Shown piece after piece: positions 25,401 to 33,526 of a DNA stretch of 64,000 nucleotides. Each line of letters opens with the position of its first letter. The stretch's first letter is position 1. A program made the position numbers and the translations under genes. Below the pieces are notes generated by a model that saw nothing but the letters and a program-made list of their open reading frames with translations, was not told the origin of the DNA and did no database searches. The stretch is from Mariniblastus fucicola. Lineage in GTDB: Bacteria > Planctomycetota > Planctomycetia > Pirellulales > Pirellulaceae. The stretch covers positions 2,418,001 to 2,482,000 of the forward strand of contig NZ_CP042912.1 in NCBI RefSeq assembly GCF_008087665.1, read 5' to 3'.

Positions 25401-26042
25401 GTTGGATGCTTTGACGGCCATCAGCAATTTGTTCAGCGTGATGTTGTGGTAGCGAAGCTTGTCCGGATCGACTTCGATTTGATACTGGCGAACGTAGCCG
25501 CCAATGGAAGCAACTTCCGCAACGCCATCGACGGATTCGAGCGCCAGCTTGACGACGTAGTCTTGCAACGATCTCAAGTCGGCGAGGTCGGTATCAGGTG
25601 CAGGTTCCAGCACGTAGTAGAAAATCTGCCCGAGTCCCGTCGCGTCCGGCCCCAGCACGGGCGTAACGCCTTTAGGGATTTTGCCCGACGGCAGGGAAAG
25701 CAGCTGCTCTGCGACTCGCGAACGTGCCCAATAAAAATCGGTGCTATCGTCGAAAGTGACTTGGACGAAGCTAAATCCAAACATGCTTTTGCCGCGAACG
25801 CTGATCGCGCCGGGCACGGCTTGAAGAGCAACCGAGAGCGGGTACGTCAGCTGGTCTTCGACGTCTTTGGGAGATTGGCCGGGCCAGTCGGCCAGCACGA
25901 TGACTTGGTTGTCGCCAACGTTAGGGATGGCGTCCAACGGAACTGAGTTGGTGGAAAACCAACCGATCGCAACGACCAGCAACGCCACCAAGATGACGAT
26001 TAGGCGCTCTTCGATACAAAATTTTACGATTGAGCGAATCAT
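22404..26042 (-). CDS. cusA: CusA-type heavy-metal RND efflux permease
   Basis: A 1,212-residue inner-membrane RND pump that drives metal out with the proton gradient. The fourth membrane segment 'AIAIGTMVDMGIIVLEN' (about residue 400) fits the CusA/SilA Cu(I)/Ag(I) group rather than the DFG-type Czc group. The N-terminus 'PLDAIPNVGDNQVIVLADWP' is typical of heavy-metal RND proteins. An insertion with extra hydrophobic segments lies between about residues 510 and 600 ('WAAFVGALGVAAIAGLLC', 'WLTAVVSVLGFAIGWWILRE'). Its start overlaps the adaptor stop (ATGA), so the two are co-translated. A TolC-family channel is not adjacent; the ones at 35-38 kb could serve. Confidence 0.93.
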   Translation of the reverse strand: MIRSIVKFCIEERLIVILVALLVVAIGWFSTNSVPLDAIPNVGDNQVIVLADWPGQSPKDVEDQLTYPLSVALQAVPGAISVRGKSMFGFSFVQVTFDDSTDFYWARSRVAEQLLSLPSGKIPKGVTPVLGPDATGLGQIFYYVLEPAPDTDLADLRSLQDYVVKLALESVDGVAEVASIGGYVRQYQIEVDPDKLRYHNITLNKLLMAVKASNAEVGAKTAETSGMEYLVRGKGFLGSGKSEEETIEQIGDTVVQSNEGVPIRVRDLAAVQTGPAFRTGALDLNGSEAVGGVVVMRYRENPRTVIENVKAKIASLEPELGGVKITGIYDRTFLIDETVHTLSEALMQETLVTIAIVILFLLHFRASLIIAISLPLAVLIAFIAMNVFSVDANIMSLAGIAIAIGTMVDMGIIVLENIYDHLADWEKDGASEGLIDGGSTETRVDVIRRAATEVAPAVVTAVSTTVVSFLPVFFLTGRDQRLFSPLAWTKTFAIVASLIVAVTVVPTLCRLFLKSSRTPKWAAFVGALGVAAIAGLLCQFVWGHHLNDVCVAAINWLSVAVPKLGLQPVETIPLEWLTAVVSVLGFAIGWWILRERIRPIEENPVSGLIRFLYAARLRFALRHKLLMLSFPAFIIFVGAGAWFGFPTILAPIEKVANRLGAELNELPGYVDAKHTFTGLESDDWIALDEGSWFYMPSLYPAASFSQAMEVLQTQDAMIQQIPEVENVLGKIGRVDSALDPAPVTMVETYIMLKPRDQWRDGVDAKAIWDEVNAVATLPGVTLASPLQPIQGRVVMLASGIKAPMAIRVYGDSLEGLGIAANRVADVLKTNPLVDERTVNPDVVLGKPYFEFEVDRDQSARYGMTTEMVNEIVGAGLGGVNVTNTVEGRERYPVQVRFRRDIREQVDLLDKVPVVTPTGDIVPLERLATTSTSWGPGMINSEDSRLVAHVIFSPSGVQGDIETVNSAMKTLTNARASGELEFPDGNFEMVPVGSFENQVKSNLRLAWLGPLLDLDYPKEINSIQDRIAWVLNWVPLGLVPLAMLINFFLLYLSFRNFSIAATIFSAIPVSFAAGMVAIAIADVQMNTAIWIGFIALFGIAVDDGVVMATYIQQLVRRRNPKTIDELRETVYDAGMKRVRPCLMTTVTTLVALLPVLLSDGRGADVARAMAIPVFGGMLIEPFSSFVVPTVYCAIAEFKMKMGIVLETTPEIET

Positions 26043-28321
26043 TGCTTGGGCAACTCCATCTGAGGCAGTTGCATTTGCGGTAGATCCATCTTCGGTAACT
26101 GCATTTGTGGAAGCTGCATTTGCGGCAGCTCATCGTCGCCGTTTGCTGGGCTCATGGGCATAGAGTTATCACTGCCATTTGGATCAGACAGATAGTCGTC
26201 GAGGATCTTGAAGTACTTGTCTGGCTCGTTGACCCAACTATCGCGGCACCCTTCACAGCAAATGAAAACTGTGCGGCCTTCGATTTCAAGTTTGATCGGC
26301 GTGCCCATTCCCATCGAACCCAGTCGCACTTCGGTGACCGGGCAGATGACTTGAGCCTCCGCGAGAGCCCGGTCTTCTTCGCTCAGTGGTTCGAGTGCTT
26401 CGCGGATTTCGCTTTTCTCGGCATCGGTCAGCTCCCGTTGCTTCGACTTCCCAGAAAGGTAGTCGTCGAGGATCTTGAAATACTTGTCCGGCTCGTTGAC
26501 CCAACTATCGCGGCACCCTTCACAGCAAATGAAAACCGTGCGGCCTTCGATTTCAAGTTTGATCGGCGTCCCCATTCCCATCGAACCCAATCGCACTTCG
26601 GTGACCGGACAAATGACTTGTGCTTCCGCGAGAGCCCGGTCGGCGTCACTCAAATTCTCCATCGCTTTGCGGATTTCTTCCTTTTCCGCTTCCGTTAGTT
26701 GGGCCTCGCCATCCTCGACAGCTTTGTCGGGATCAATAAGCGACGGGTTGCCTTGCAGTTGCATCTGGGCATCGAGCAGGAACGTTGATTTCGAAACTAC
26801 ATTTTCACCTGATTCAATCCCTTCAAAGACGGCAACCATTCCGTCGACGGACGGGCCCGTCTTGAGCTTGCGAAGCTGAAACACTCCCGGTTTCGTTTCT
26901 ACGTAAGCCAACGAAGTTTTGCCGATGGAAAGCAAGCTGTTGCGAGGGATGACCACTGTCTCTTTGGTCATGCCGTCTTGATCCGAGGCGATCGGAATCG
27001 TCAACGTCGCTTGAGCAAACTCGCCCGGCTTCAAAAAGCCTTTCTCATTGTCGATCACGACGCGCACGCCAACGGTTCGCATTTTGGGATCAACGGTTGG
27101 TTCGATGAATTCGACACGGCCCTCGAAAGGCTCGCTGCCAAGTGACTGAGTCGTGGCAGTGACGATCTGACCAAGCTGAATCGCTTTGGCGTCTTCCGGA
27201 AACAGTTCGAGTACCAGCCAAACTTTGCTCAGGTCTGCCAAACGATAGATCGGAGCCCCGGCCTTGATGTATTGACCGGGCGTTGCCATTTTCTCGATTA
27301 CGGTGCCACTAATTGGTGCGTATAAGTCAAGCGTCCTCTGAGCAGTTCGTTCAGCGTCGAGGTTGTTGATCTGAGGCTCGGTCATGCCAAGCTCGACAAG
27401 TCGCTGGCGAGAGCTTTTCAGCAGACGTCGATTTGAATTTTGTACCCGAGTGTTTGAAGAGTTTGATCGTTCGTTGTATTCCAACGTCTTCAGGTATTCG
27501 ACTTGGGCCGAGTAGAGATTGGGCGAGTACAGCATCCCCAGCGACTCGCCTTGTTTAACTTCGATGCCGGTGTAGTCCGCTTTCAACTGTTCGATGCGAC
27601 CGTCGATGTAGGCGGCAAGTGTCTTCTGCTGCGTTTCGTCGTATTTGATTTCACCAACGCTGCTTACCTCACGGGCCAAAGTCTGCAAAGTTGCAACCGT
27701 TGTCTTGATTCCCGCGACGCGGCGTGAACGAGGGTCGATTTCGATTGTGCTCGATGGGCCGGACGATCCACCTTTGGCAGCTGGAACCAATTCCATTGCG
27801 CAGACCGGGCAACGACCGGGCTTGTTGGTTGGAGGAACGCACATCATTGGGCAGATGTACGATACGTCGGCTTCCTGAGAAGTTGCTCCAGCGGCGTTTG
27901 AATCACTCCCCGCCGAAGCCGATTGGATCCAGTTGTTACGCTGAGCCAACCCAAGCAGTGCGATTCCGATTGCAAACGCTCCTATGATCATTGCGGGCAC
28001 GAGGAACAGCTTGAGGATCTCAAGCGGCATTCCAAACTTGGATCGGACTGTCGGCCCTTGCTGTTCTTCCGCTGGTGCCGATGCGATCGAGTCAACAACC
28101 TGAACAGAATCGGATTCCGTTTCGCTGGGTGCGTCGATTACTGGCAAATCAATTGACCGACTCGCCATTCCATTGGTTTCTCCAACAGAGCTATTGCCTG
28201 TCGCCACGACAATCACCGTCGTCGCCGGATCGGTAGCTGATCCATTTCGCGCACCAGCACCTGCATCCGCAGGAAGCGGTATCCGTGTTTCGGGAGTGTC
28301 ATTTTTGTCTGCCATGGTCAT
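26039..28321 (-). CDS. cusB: CusB-type adaptor with added metal-binding domains
   Basis: A 760-residue periplasmic adaptor (membrane fusion protein). After an acidic leader and a membrane anchor ('ILKLFLVPAMIIGAFAIGIA') comes a Cys-rich heavy-metal-binding domain: 'YICPMMC', then 'GRCPVCAMELVP'. Next are the usual hairpin, lipoyl and barrel parts ('LDLYAPISGTVIEKMATPGQ'). The C-terminus carries two almost identical modules with 'CPVTEVRLGSMGMGTPIK' and 'VFICCEGCRDSW', and a Met/Gln-rich tail. At DNA level the modules are a recent 182-bp duplication. It links the RND pump to an outer-membrane channel and may hand metal to it. Starts ATG 28321 or 28315. Confidence 0.92.
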   Translation of the reverse strand: MTMADKNDTPETRIPLPADAGAGARNGSATDPATTVIVVATGNSSVGETNGMASRSIDLPVIDAPSETESDSVQVVDSIASAPAEEQQGPTVRSKFGMPLEILKLFLVPAMIIGAFAIGIALLGLAQRNNWIQSASAGSDSNAAGATSQEADVSYICPMMCVPPTNKPGRCPVCAMELVPAAKGGSSGPSSTIEIDPRSRRVAGIKTTVATLQTLAREVSSVGEIKYDETQQKTLAAYIDGRIEQLKADYTGIEVKQGESLGMLYSPNLYSAQVEYLKTLEYNERSNSSNTRVQNSNRRLLKSSRQRLVELGMTEPQINNLDAERTAQRTLDLYAPISGTVIEKMATPGQYIKAGAPIYRLADLSKVWLVLELFPEDAKAIQLGQIVTATTQSLGSEPFEGRVEFIEPTVDPKMRTVGVRVVIDNEKGFLKPGEFAQATLTIPIASDQDGMTKETVVIPRNSLLSIGKTSLAYVETKPGVFQLRKLKTGPSVDGMVAVFEGIESGENVVSKSTFLLDAQMQLQGNPSLIDPDKAVEDGEAQLTEAEKEEIRKAMENLSDADRALAEAQVICPVTEVRLGSMGMGTPIKLEIEGRTVFICCEGCRDSWVNEPDKYFKILDDYLSGKSKQRELTDAEKSEIREALEPLSEEDRALAEAQVICPVTEVRLGSMGMGTPIKLEIEGRTVFICCEGCRDSWVNEPDKYFKILDDYLSDPNGSDNSMPMSPANGDDELPQMQLPQMQLPKMDLPQMQLPQMELPKQ
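26193..26641 (-). repeat. Near-identical 182-bp direct repeat in the adaptor gene
   Basis: Bases 26193-26374 and 26460-26641 are nearly identical (offset 267 bp) and encode the two C-terminal metal-binding modules. The few differences are mostly silent, which points to a recent internal duplication. Confidence 0.85.
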
Positions 28322-28584
28322 ACTCGCGCAAGAATCTATTGGGCTTGATTGGCGAATCAGGATGTCTGATTCACAAACGAAGCTGTACGAAATCGAGATG
28401 AGTTCGCATTAAGTGCGTGAATGCGGGCAGTTGATTTCCTCGCGTGATGCTTCGGTAGTTCGTTTGGAACCCAAGTGAAAGATCACGACAGGCGAAACGA
28501 AGTTAGCAATGGCATCAGACAAAACGGCTCTTCAGAGCGTTTTGGTGGAGAAATGAGCGCGCATTTACGTTGTCGATTTCGGAA

Positions 28585-29091
28585 TCAACACGTAAAACGA
28601 GAGAGCAGAACGCAACGTTCTTGAGAAGAAAGGGCCGCGAATTCAAGTGCGGATCGTGGATGGGCAACAAGTCGTTTACCGACTTCACGAGGATACCCAA
28701 CGACCGGGGCCGCACAAATCAAAACTGGCGAGACGGTCTCGTTTGATTCGCTGGGCGGCACTGCTGGCGAAAGTGGATCCGGTTGGTCTTCCTCGGCGTT
28801 GCAATTGCAATCAACGCACTTGCAAGTCATCGCTTCGGGATTGCAGCAGCAGCCGTTTGTTGGAGCGGCTTGCTTGGTCGAACAACAACTGGGTTCCGAA
28901 TCTTGAACCGCACGGGAACAACACGAGGATTCTGTAACGGACGGAACCGCTTCGACGGTTTTAGTCGCACTGCAACTGCACCCGCAGGCAGAACCAGATG
29001 TGAAAGCCAGCGATTGCAAACCGATGGCGGCGGTCGCGAACACCAAGAGTGTCGCGATCATCGAACGTCGAATTGTTGATTGGCTTTTCAT
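28585..29091 (-). CDS. Secreted Cys-rich metallothionein-like protein
   Basis: A 168-residue protein with a signal peptide ('MIATLLVFATAAIGLQSLAF') and a central part very rich in cysteine: 'ACGCSCSATKT', 'SSCCSRAV', 'PSCCSTKQ', 'NGCCCNPEAMTCKCVDCNCN'. The C-terminal 60 residues are ordinary. The cysteine clusters suggest binding of several soft metal ions outside the cytoplasm. It lies about 260 bases upstream of the adaptor/RND pair on the same strand. Comparable small secreted Cys/His-rich proteins stand before the other two adaptor genes (38709 and 55769). It is not a true metallothionein by length; function is inferred from composition. Confidence 0.75.
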   Translation of the reverse strand: MKSQSTIRRSMIATLLVFATAAIGLQSLAFTSGSACGCSCSATKTVEAVPSVTESSCCSRAVQDSEPSCCSTKQAAPTNGCCCNPEAMTCKCVDCNCNAEEDQPDPLSPAVPPSESNETVSPVLICAAPVVGYPREVGKRLVAHPRSALEFAALSSQERCVLLSRFTC

Positions 29092-29240
29092 TGTGCTGTC
29101 CTAGCCCAAATGATTGTGGGCTGGAGCTTCCGGGTCAAGACGAGTAACACCCTCACCATTATACGTCAGAATTGCTTTGTCAGTCCTTTGTTTGTCATTT
29201 CCGCATAACAGACGCCAAATCCCACTCAATCCGACGATGG

Positions 29241-29408
29241 CCGTACCTTGGAACGGTGATTTTTTTTGGGCTCAAACCACTGGTTTAGGCACTTTGTCCG
29301 TACCGAAATACGGCCTCTTGGCTGAGCCCATAAAACGCGAGGAATGTCAGTCCGTACTTTGGTACAGGATCAGGCTATCTGCCCGCGAAAGTCTGTACTT
29401 AAGTTCGG
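29241..29408. promoter_or_regulatory. Cluster of four CCGTAC...TACGG-type dyads
   Basis: Imperfect palindromes at 29241-29256, 29298-29313, 29352-29368 and 29393-29408 follow the pattern CCGTAC, a few bases, (G)TACGG. The half-site equals that of classic mer operators. None has both promoter boxes at MerR-type spacing, so they may be auxiliary operators for the flanking genes rather than promoters. Confidence 0.45.
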
Positions 29409-29619
29409 TTTCTGCTCGGTGATTTTTGCTCACCAGACGAGCGATTTTGAGTTTTTGAAACGTAACTTTGTCTGTCAATTCGTACCGTTCCGTTAATGGT
29501 CTTTCCGTTTGCGTTTGAGGCAAATGGAGATCAAGGCAGAAGCGGTACAGGGCTCCACACAAATGAATCGCAAAAACATCAAGCGTTGCATTCACGAAAC
29601 ACTTTTGACTTAGCTTCAT
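29347..29619 (-). CDS. Hypothetical protein (90 aa)
   Basis: A 90-residue basic protein from ATG 29619, supported by AGGAG eight bases upstream. It begins 'MKLSQKCFVNATLDVFAIHL' and contains 'RYELTDKVTFQKLKIARLVS'. No family is recognised. The gene overlaps two of the dyad repeats listed for 29241-29408. It could be a small regulator or a chance frame; the good ribosome-binding site is the best evidence. Confidence 0.42.
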   Translation of the reverse strand: MKLSQKCFVNATLDVFAIHLCGALYRFCLDLHLPQTQTERPLTERYELTDKVTFQKLKIARLVSKNHRAETELKYRLSRADSLILYQSTD

Positions 29620-29845
29620 CGTTTTCTCCTGCTTTTTTTAATGGCATGCCAGATGCTTATTAAATCGACGTCACACCCCCCAACTCACGAATCGTCGTCC
29701 TATCGGTTGACTGAACCGTTGTAAGACAGGCCGTAGCATGATGCGCAGGAACCACAACTTTCAAAATCGACTAATCGTTGCTGCGATTCTTTTACCTTCC
29801 CCTTCCGTCAAGCCAACAAACCAGCTTTTGGACAACTGAGATCCC

Positions 29846-30700
29846 ATGAATAAACCACTATCAATTGAGCACGCTGAAAACACTTCGTTGAAGCAAACGG
29901 CCAAGCAGTTCGCAGGGCAAGTTTTGGCCGCGATCGCCTCCAAGCGTACCAAAGAATTGATTGACACTCCCATCAGCCAACCGACTGGGTTACAAGACAA
30001 GCTGATCATGGCACATCTCAAGCGGCAAGCCTTTCGTCAGAATGATGCCGACTTCTTCGAGCGACTTCACATTGACTTTTGGCAAGGCGAAGGTGGAGCT
30101 GTCTTTTCAGAGAACTGCGACCATCGCTTCGAAAATCTGTTTCTGTCGAAGCAAAAACTTGACTTCGATCAACTTCGCCAAATCTGGGACGAGCGACAGC
30201 CAAAGCACATCGTTGAATTCGGCTGCAACTCGGGCCTGTTACTCCAATACATGACGACTGAACTCGGCGGCGTTGAATCATCGACAGGCATCGAGATCAA
30301 TGCAGAACAAGTTCGGAAGAATCAAGAATCATCAAAGTTCGATTCGCGAATAAACTTCCTCAATGCCGATGGCGGGAAGTGGCTACTTGAAAACGGGCAA
30401 GCGAATTCGCTGTTCGTGTCTAACGGCGGAGTCCTCGAGTACTTTCGACGCGAGCGACTCGATGAAATGCTAACTCACATTTGCAACAATCTTGGCCCTG
30501 CAGTTTTCTTTGCGGTTGAGCCTGTTGCTGACGATCACGATTGGAAGAAGACAACAGAATCCGTTCCGTTTGGTGAAGAGCTGTCTTTTTCGCACAACTA
30601 CACAGACCTGTTTGAATCAAATGGTTTTCAGATTGTCCATCAAAGAGCGGTCGAGTTCGAATCGTGGAAAATGATGGCGACGATTGCTGTTACAGATTGA
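29846..30700 (+). CDS. SAM-dependent methyltransferase (class I)
   Basis: A 284-residue cytoplasmic protein. The Rossmann motif I is 'HIVEFGCNSGLLLQYM' at about residue 120, followed by an acidic residue at the end of the second strand ('STGIEINAEQ') and 'INFLNADGGKW' near motif III. This is a class I SAM-dependent methyltransferase; the substrate cannot be inferred. It is transcribed away from the Cys-rich protein and converges on the copper ATPase gene. No metal-binding motif is seen, so a link to resistance is only positional. Confidence 0.78.
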   Translation: MNKPLSIEHAENTSLKQTAKQFAGQVLAAIASKRTKELIDTPISQPTGLQDKLIMAHLKRQAFRQNDADFFERLHIDFWQGEGGAVFSENCDHRFENLFLSKQKLDFDQLRQIWDERQPKHIVEFGCNSGLLLQYMTTELGGVESSTGIEINAEQVRKNQESSKFDSRINFLNADGGKWLLENGQANSLFVSNGGVLEYFRRERLDEMLTHICNNLGPAVFFAVEPVADDHDWKKTTESVPFGEELSFSHNYTDLFESNGFQIVHQRAVEFESWKMMATIAVTD

Positions 30701-30786
30701 GAGTGCTGCAATTAGTCGCTGTCAAACTAGCCGACAATCGAGCGACGAAAACTAGCAGGCTAATTATTGAGTAGATCGGCTGGTGC

Positions 30787-33222
30787 CTACGAATTCCTCA
30801 ACCGCAATGCATTGGCAATCACCGATACGCTACTCAGGCTCATCGCAGCGGCAGCGATCATTGGGCTCAATAGAGCGTTGATGCCGAAGAGCGGCACCAG
30901 AATTCCGGCGGCGATGGGTACGCCGAGTGCGTTGTAAATGAACGCGAAGAATAGATTCTGACGAATGTTGCTCATCGTGTCGCGGCTAAGCTTGATCGCT
31001 TTGACGATCCCATTGAGATCCCCTTTGACCAACGTGACTCCCGCACTTTCAATCGCGACGTCGGTGCCCGTGCCCATCGCGATGCCCACGTTTGCCTGAG
31101 CCAGTGCCGGGGCGTCGTTGATGCCGTCCCCCGCCATGGCAACAATTGCTCCAGACGATTGCAGCTGTTTGACTCGGTCGTGTTTATCTTCTGGACTGAC
31201 TCCAGCTTCAACTTCGTCGATCGAGAGCTGATCCGCAACCGCCTTGGCCGTGCGCTCGTTGTCGCCTGTCAGCATCGCGACTTTGATGTTCAGTTCGTGA
31301 AGCTGTTTGATTGCGGCTGCAGACGTTTGCTTAACCGGGTCGGAAACGGCAATCAATCCTGCGAAAGTCCCATCGACCCCGGCAAACATGACGGTGCGGC
31401 CCTGATTTTGTAATTCAACTGCACGATCGGACATCGACTCGATGTTGGCGATGCCCTTTTCCCGCAACAGATGCTCGTTGCCAATCAAAATTGAGTGACC
31501 TTCGACGGTACCAACGACGCCTCCGCCGGTAATTGAATCAAATCTCTCAACTGAGGACAGTTGCAGTTTTTTTTCTTTTGCTCCGTTCACAATTGCCGCC
31601 GCCAACGGATGCTCGCTGTAGCTTTCGACGGCAGCGCAAACAGCCAACAGTTGATCTGCGTTGAAAGGTGTATTTGAACTGATTTCGATCTCGGTAAGCC
31701 GCGGGCGTCCTTCAGTTAACGTCCCGGTTTTGTCCACGATCAAAGTGTCGATCTTCTCCATCGTTTCCAGCACTTCAGCGTTCTTGATCAACACACCTTC
31801 TTTGGCTCCGCGACCAACGCCGACCATGATCGACATCGGCGTCGCCAGCCCCAAGGCACAAGGGCAAGCGATGATCAGAACGGCAACTGCGTTGACCAGA
31901 GCGTAAGCCAACGCTGGCTGGGCGGGAGAGAGGAACGCCCAAATGATGAAGGTCGCGATCGCGGCAACGACCACGGCAGGGACAAACCAGCCCGCTACCG
32001 TGTCGGCGACTTTTTGAATCGGCGCCCGACTGCGTTGAGCGTTGGCGACCATGTTGACAATCTGAGAAAGCGTCGTGTCACCACCGACCCGCAACGCTTT
32101 CATTTGAAAGGCTCCTGTTTGATTGACGGTGCCACCGATGACTTCGTCGCCTACGACTTTCGAAACTGCAATCGGTTCGCCTGTAATCATTGACTCGTCG
32201 ACCGAACTCTTGCCGTCGACTACTTCACCATCAACGGGGATCTTGTCACCGGGTACTACTTTGATGATCTCGTTTTCCTGAACTTGTTCGAGCTGCACTT
32301 CTTGCTCGACGCCGTTGCGGATGACTCGCGCCGTCGGCGGGGCAAGTGACAACAGTTCTGCAATGGCTCCGCTTGTGCGACGACGGGCTCGCAATTCGAG
32401 AACTTGGCCGAGTAATACCAGTGCGATAATCACAGCGGCGGCTTCAAAGTAGACGGCGACGCTACCGTGTTCCTTGAAGGATTCTGGAATCCAATGCGGA
32501 AAGACTAAGGCGATGGTGCTATAGGCGTAAGCGGCACCGACGCCCAATGAAATGAGCGTGAACATGTTCAGGTTCCAACTCAGAACGGAGCGGTAGCCAC
32601 GCACAAAAAAAGGCCAGCCACACCAAAACACGATGGGCGTCGTGAGTGTGAATTGAAGCCAACGCGACACGGTTGGTCCGCCGATCCACTGGTCGATCGG
32701 AATGCCGACCATAGGCAACATCGCCAGCAGAAAAACGGGCACAGCCAAGGCGACCGATATCCAAAACCTGTTCGTCATAGATACCAGTTCACTGTCGCCG
32801 TCTGCGGTTTCTGCGGTGACATATTTAGGCTCAAGGTCCATGCCGCAGATCGGACAGGCTCCCGGTTGATCCTGTTCAACCTCTGGATGCATTGGGCAAG
32901 TGTAGATGGTCTCTTGAGCAGGCTGGGCAAAGTGAGTCGGTTCCAGTGCCATTCCGCATTTCGGACAGTCTCCCGGTTGGTCGCTTTCGATGCCTTCGCA
33001 CATCGGGCAATAGTAGTTGGCACTCGACGTCGGCTTGACCTTTTCGCCGCTACTCTCTTGCTGGCAGCAACCACTTACCGGAGCGTCCATTGACTCGAAT
33101 TTTTCTTGGCAATGTCGACTGCAAAAGTAAAACGTTTCGCTATCCTTGGAGGACGACAACGCGGTGTCTGGGTCAACCTGCATTCCGCAAATGGGATCAA
33201 CGGCTTGGTCGTCTGTGTCCAT
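30787..33222 (-). CDS. copA: Copper-type P1B ATPase with Cys-rich N-terminus
   Basis: An 811-residue metal-exporting P-type ATPase. The N-terminus has a YHS-like module ('[14 protein letters not shown]') and two Cys-rich heavy-metal-binding modules ('YYCPMCEG', '[10 protein letters not shown]'; '[10 protein letters not shown]', '[10 protein letters not shown]') in place of HMA domains. The ion-site motif is '[14 protein letters not shown]' near residue 454, the phosphorylation site 'DKTGTLTEG' near 497, then 'SEHPLAAAI' and '[16 protein letters not shown]'. This pattern fits Cu/Ag exporters of the SilP/CopA type. A MerR-type promoter (33395-33426) reads into it. It pumps Cu(I) or Ag(I) from cytoplasm to periplasm, upstream of the oxidase and efflux genes. 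Confidence 0.92.
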   Translation of the reverse strand: MDTDDQAVDPICGMQVDPDTALSSSKDSETFYFCSRHCQEKFESMDAPVSGCCQQESSGEKVKPTSSANYYCPMCEGIESDQPGDCPKCGMALEPTHFAQPAQETIYTCPMHPEVEQDQPGACPICGMDLEPKYVTAETADGDSELVSMTNRFWISVALAVPVFLLAMLPMVGIPIDQWIGGPTVSRWLQFTLTTPIVFWCGWPFFVRGYRSVLSWNLNMFTLISLGVGAAYAYSTIALVFPHWIPESFKEHGSVAVYFEAAAVIIALVLLGQVLELRARRRTSGAIAELLSLAPPTARVIRNGVEQEVQLEQVQENEIIKVVPGDKIPVDGEVVDGKSSVDESMITGEPIAVSKVVGDEVIGGTVNQTGAFQMKALRVGGDTTLSQIVNMVANAQRSRAPIQKVADTVAGWFVPAVVVAAIATFIIWAFLSPAQPALAYALVNAVAVLIIACPCALGLATPMSIMVGVGRGAKEGVLIKNAEVLETMEKIDTLIVDKTGTLTEGRPRLTEIEISSNTPFNADQLLAVCAAVESYSEHPLAAAIVNGAKEKKLQLSSVERFDSITGGGVVGTVEGHSILIGNEHLLREKGIANIESMSDRAVELQNQGRTVMFAGVDGTFAGLIAVSDPVKQTSAAAIKQLHELNIKVAMLTGDNERTAKAVADQLSIDEVEAGVSPEDKHDRVKQLQSSGAIVAMAGDGINDAPALAQANVGIAMGTGTDVAIESAGVTLVKGDLNGIVKAIKLSRDTMSNIRQNLFFAFIYNALGVPIAAGILVPLFGINALLSPMIAAAAMSLSSVSVIANALRLRNS

Positions 33223-33259
33223 TTATTTGCCCACTCCGAAATGAATGTGAATCAACGCA

Positions 33260-33330
33260 TCAGGTGCCGATTACAACCGGCTGTTCGGGAAGGCCATTTC
33301 TCTCGTTAAAGCGGATAGCATGACGAGGAC
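33260..33330 (-). pseudogene. Short relic of a merR-like gene
   Basis: On the minus strand the codons read 'AIRFNERNGLPEQPVVIGT' and then a stop. This resembles 'TIRFYERKGLIEQPVATGT' of the MerR at 20587-21003. Nothing else of the gene is recognisable. It lies in the leader between a MerR-type promoter and the copper ATPase gene, the position of a regulator gene that has been lost. Confidence 0.5.
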
Positions 33331-33394
33331 AACAGCAGCGGTTGCTGCGCTCCCGATTGTAAACCCTCTTGTTGCAGAACTCCCGGTTGAGGCT

Positions 33395-33426
33395 AATTAT
33401 AGACGCCGTACTTAAATACGGAGTCA
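33395..33426 (-). promoter_or_regulatory. MerR-type promoter with 20-bp spacer
   Basis: On the minus strand: -35 TTGACT (33426-33421), a 20-bp spacer made of CCGTATTTAAGTACGG plus CGTC, and -10 TATAAT (33400-33395). Near-consensus boxes with an overlong spacer holding a CCGTA...TACGG dyad are the hallmark of promoters activated by MerR-family regulators. It directs transcription toward the copper ATPase gene. Confidence 0.8.
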
Positions 33427-33526
33427 ACTGGCCATTGCTTGCTGATTCGGGAAACAATGCGAGGTTGGGCGATGCGATTCTGACAAAATTGAAATCTCTC
33501 AACAGGATCAAGAGCTATTACACATC

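Noticed and set aside
28482-28587. Possible TGA read-through at the end of the Cys-rich protein gene (28585-29091)
   Set aside because: The frame continues for 34 codons after the TGA, but the extension is basic and lacks the composition of the protein. The comparable proteins at 38709 and 55769 end at a similar point, and I saw no good hairpin in the SECIS window.
29298-29313. MerR-type promoter at the dyad
   Set aside because: The dyad is good, but neither strand has -35 and -10 boxes at 19-20 bp spacing around it, unlike the site at 33395-33426.
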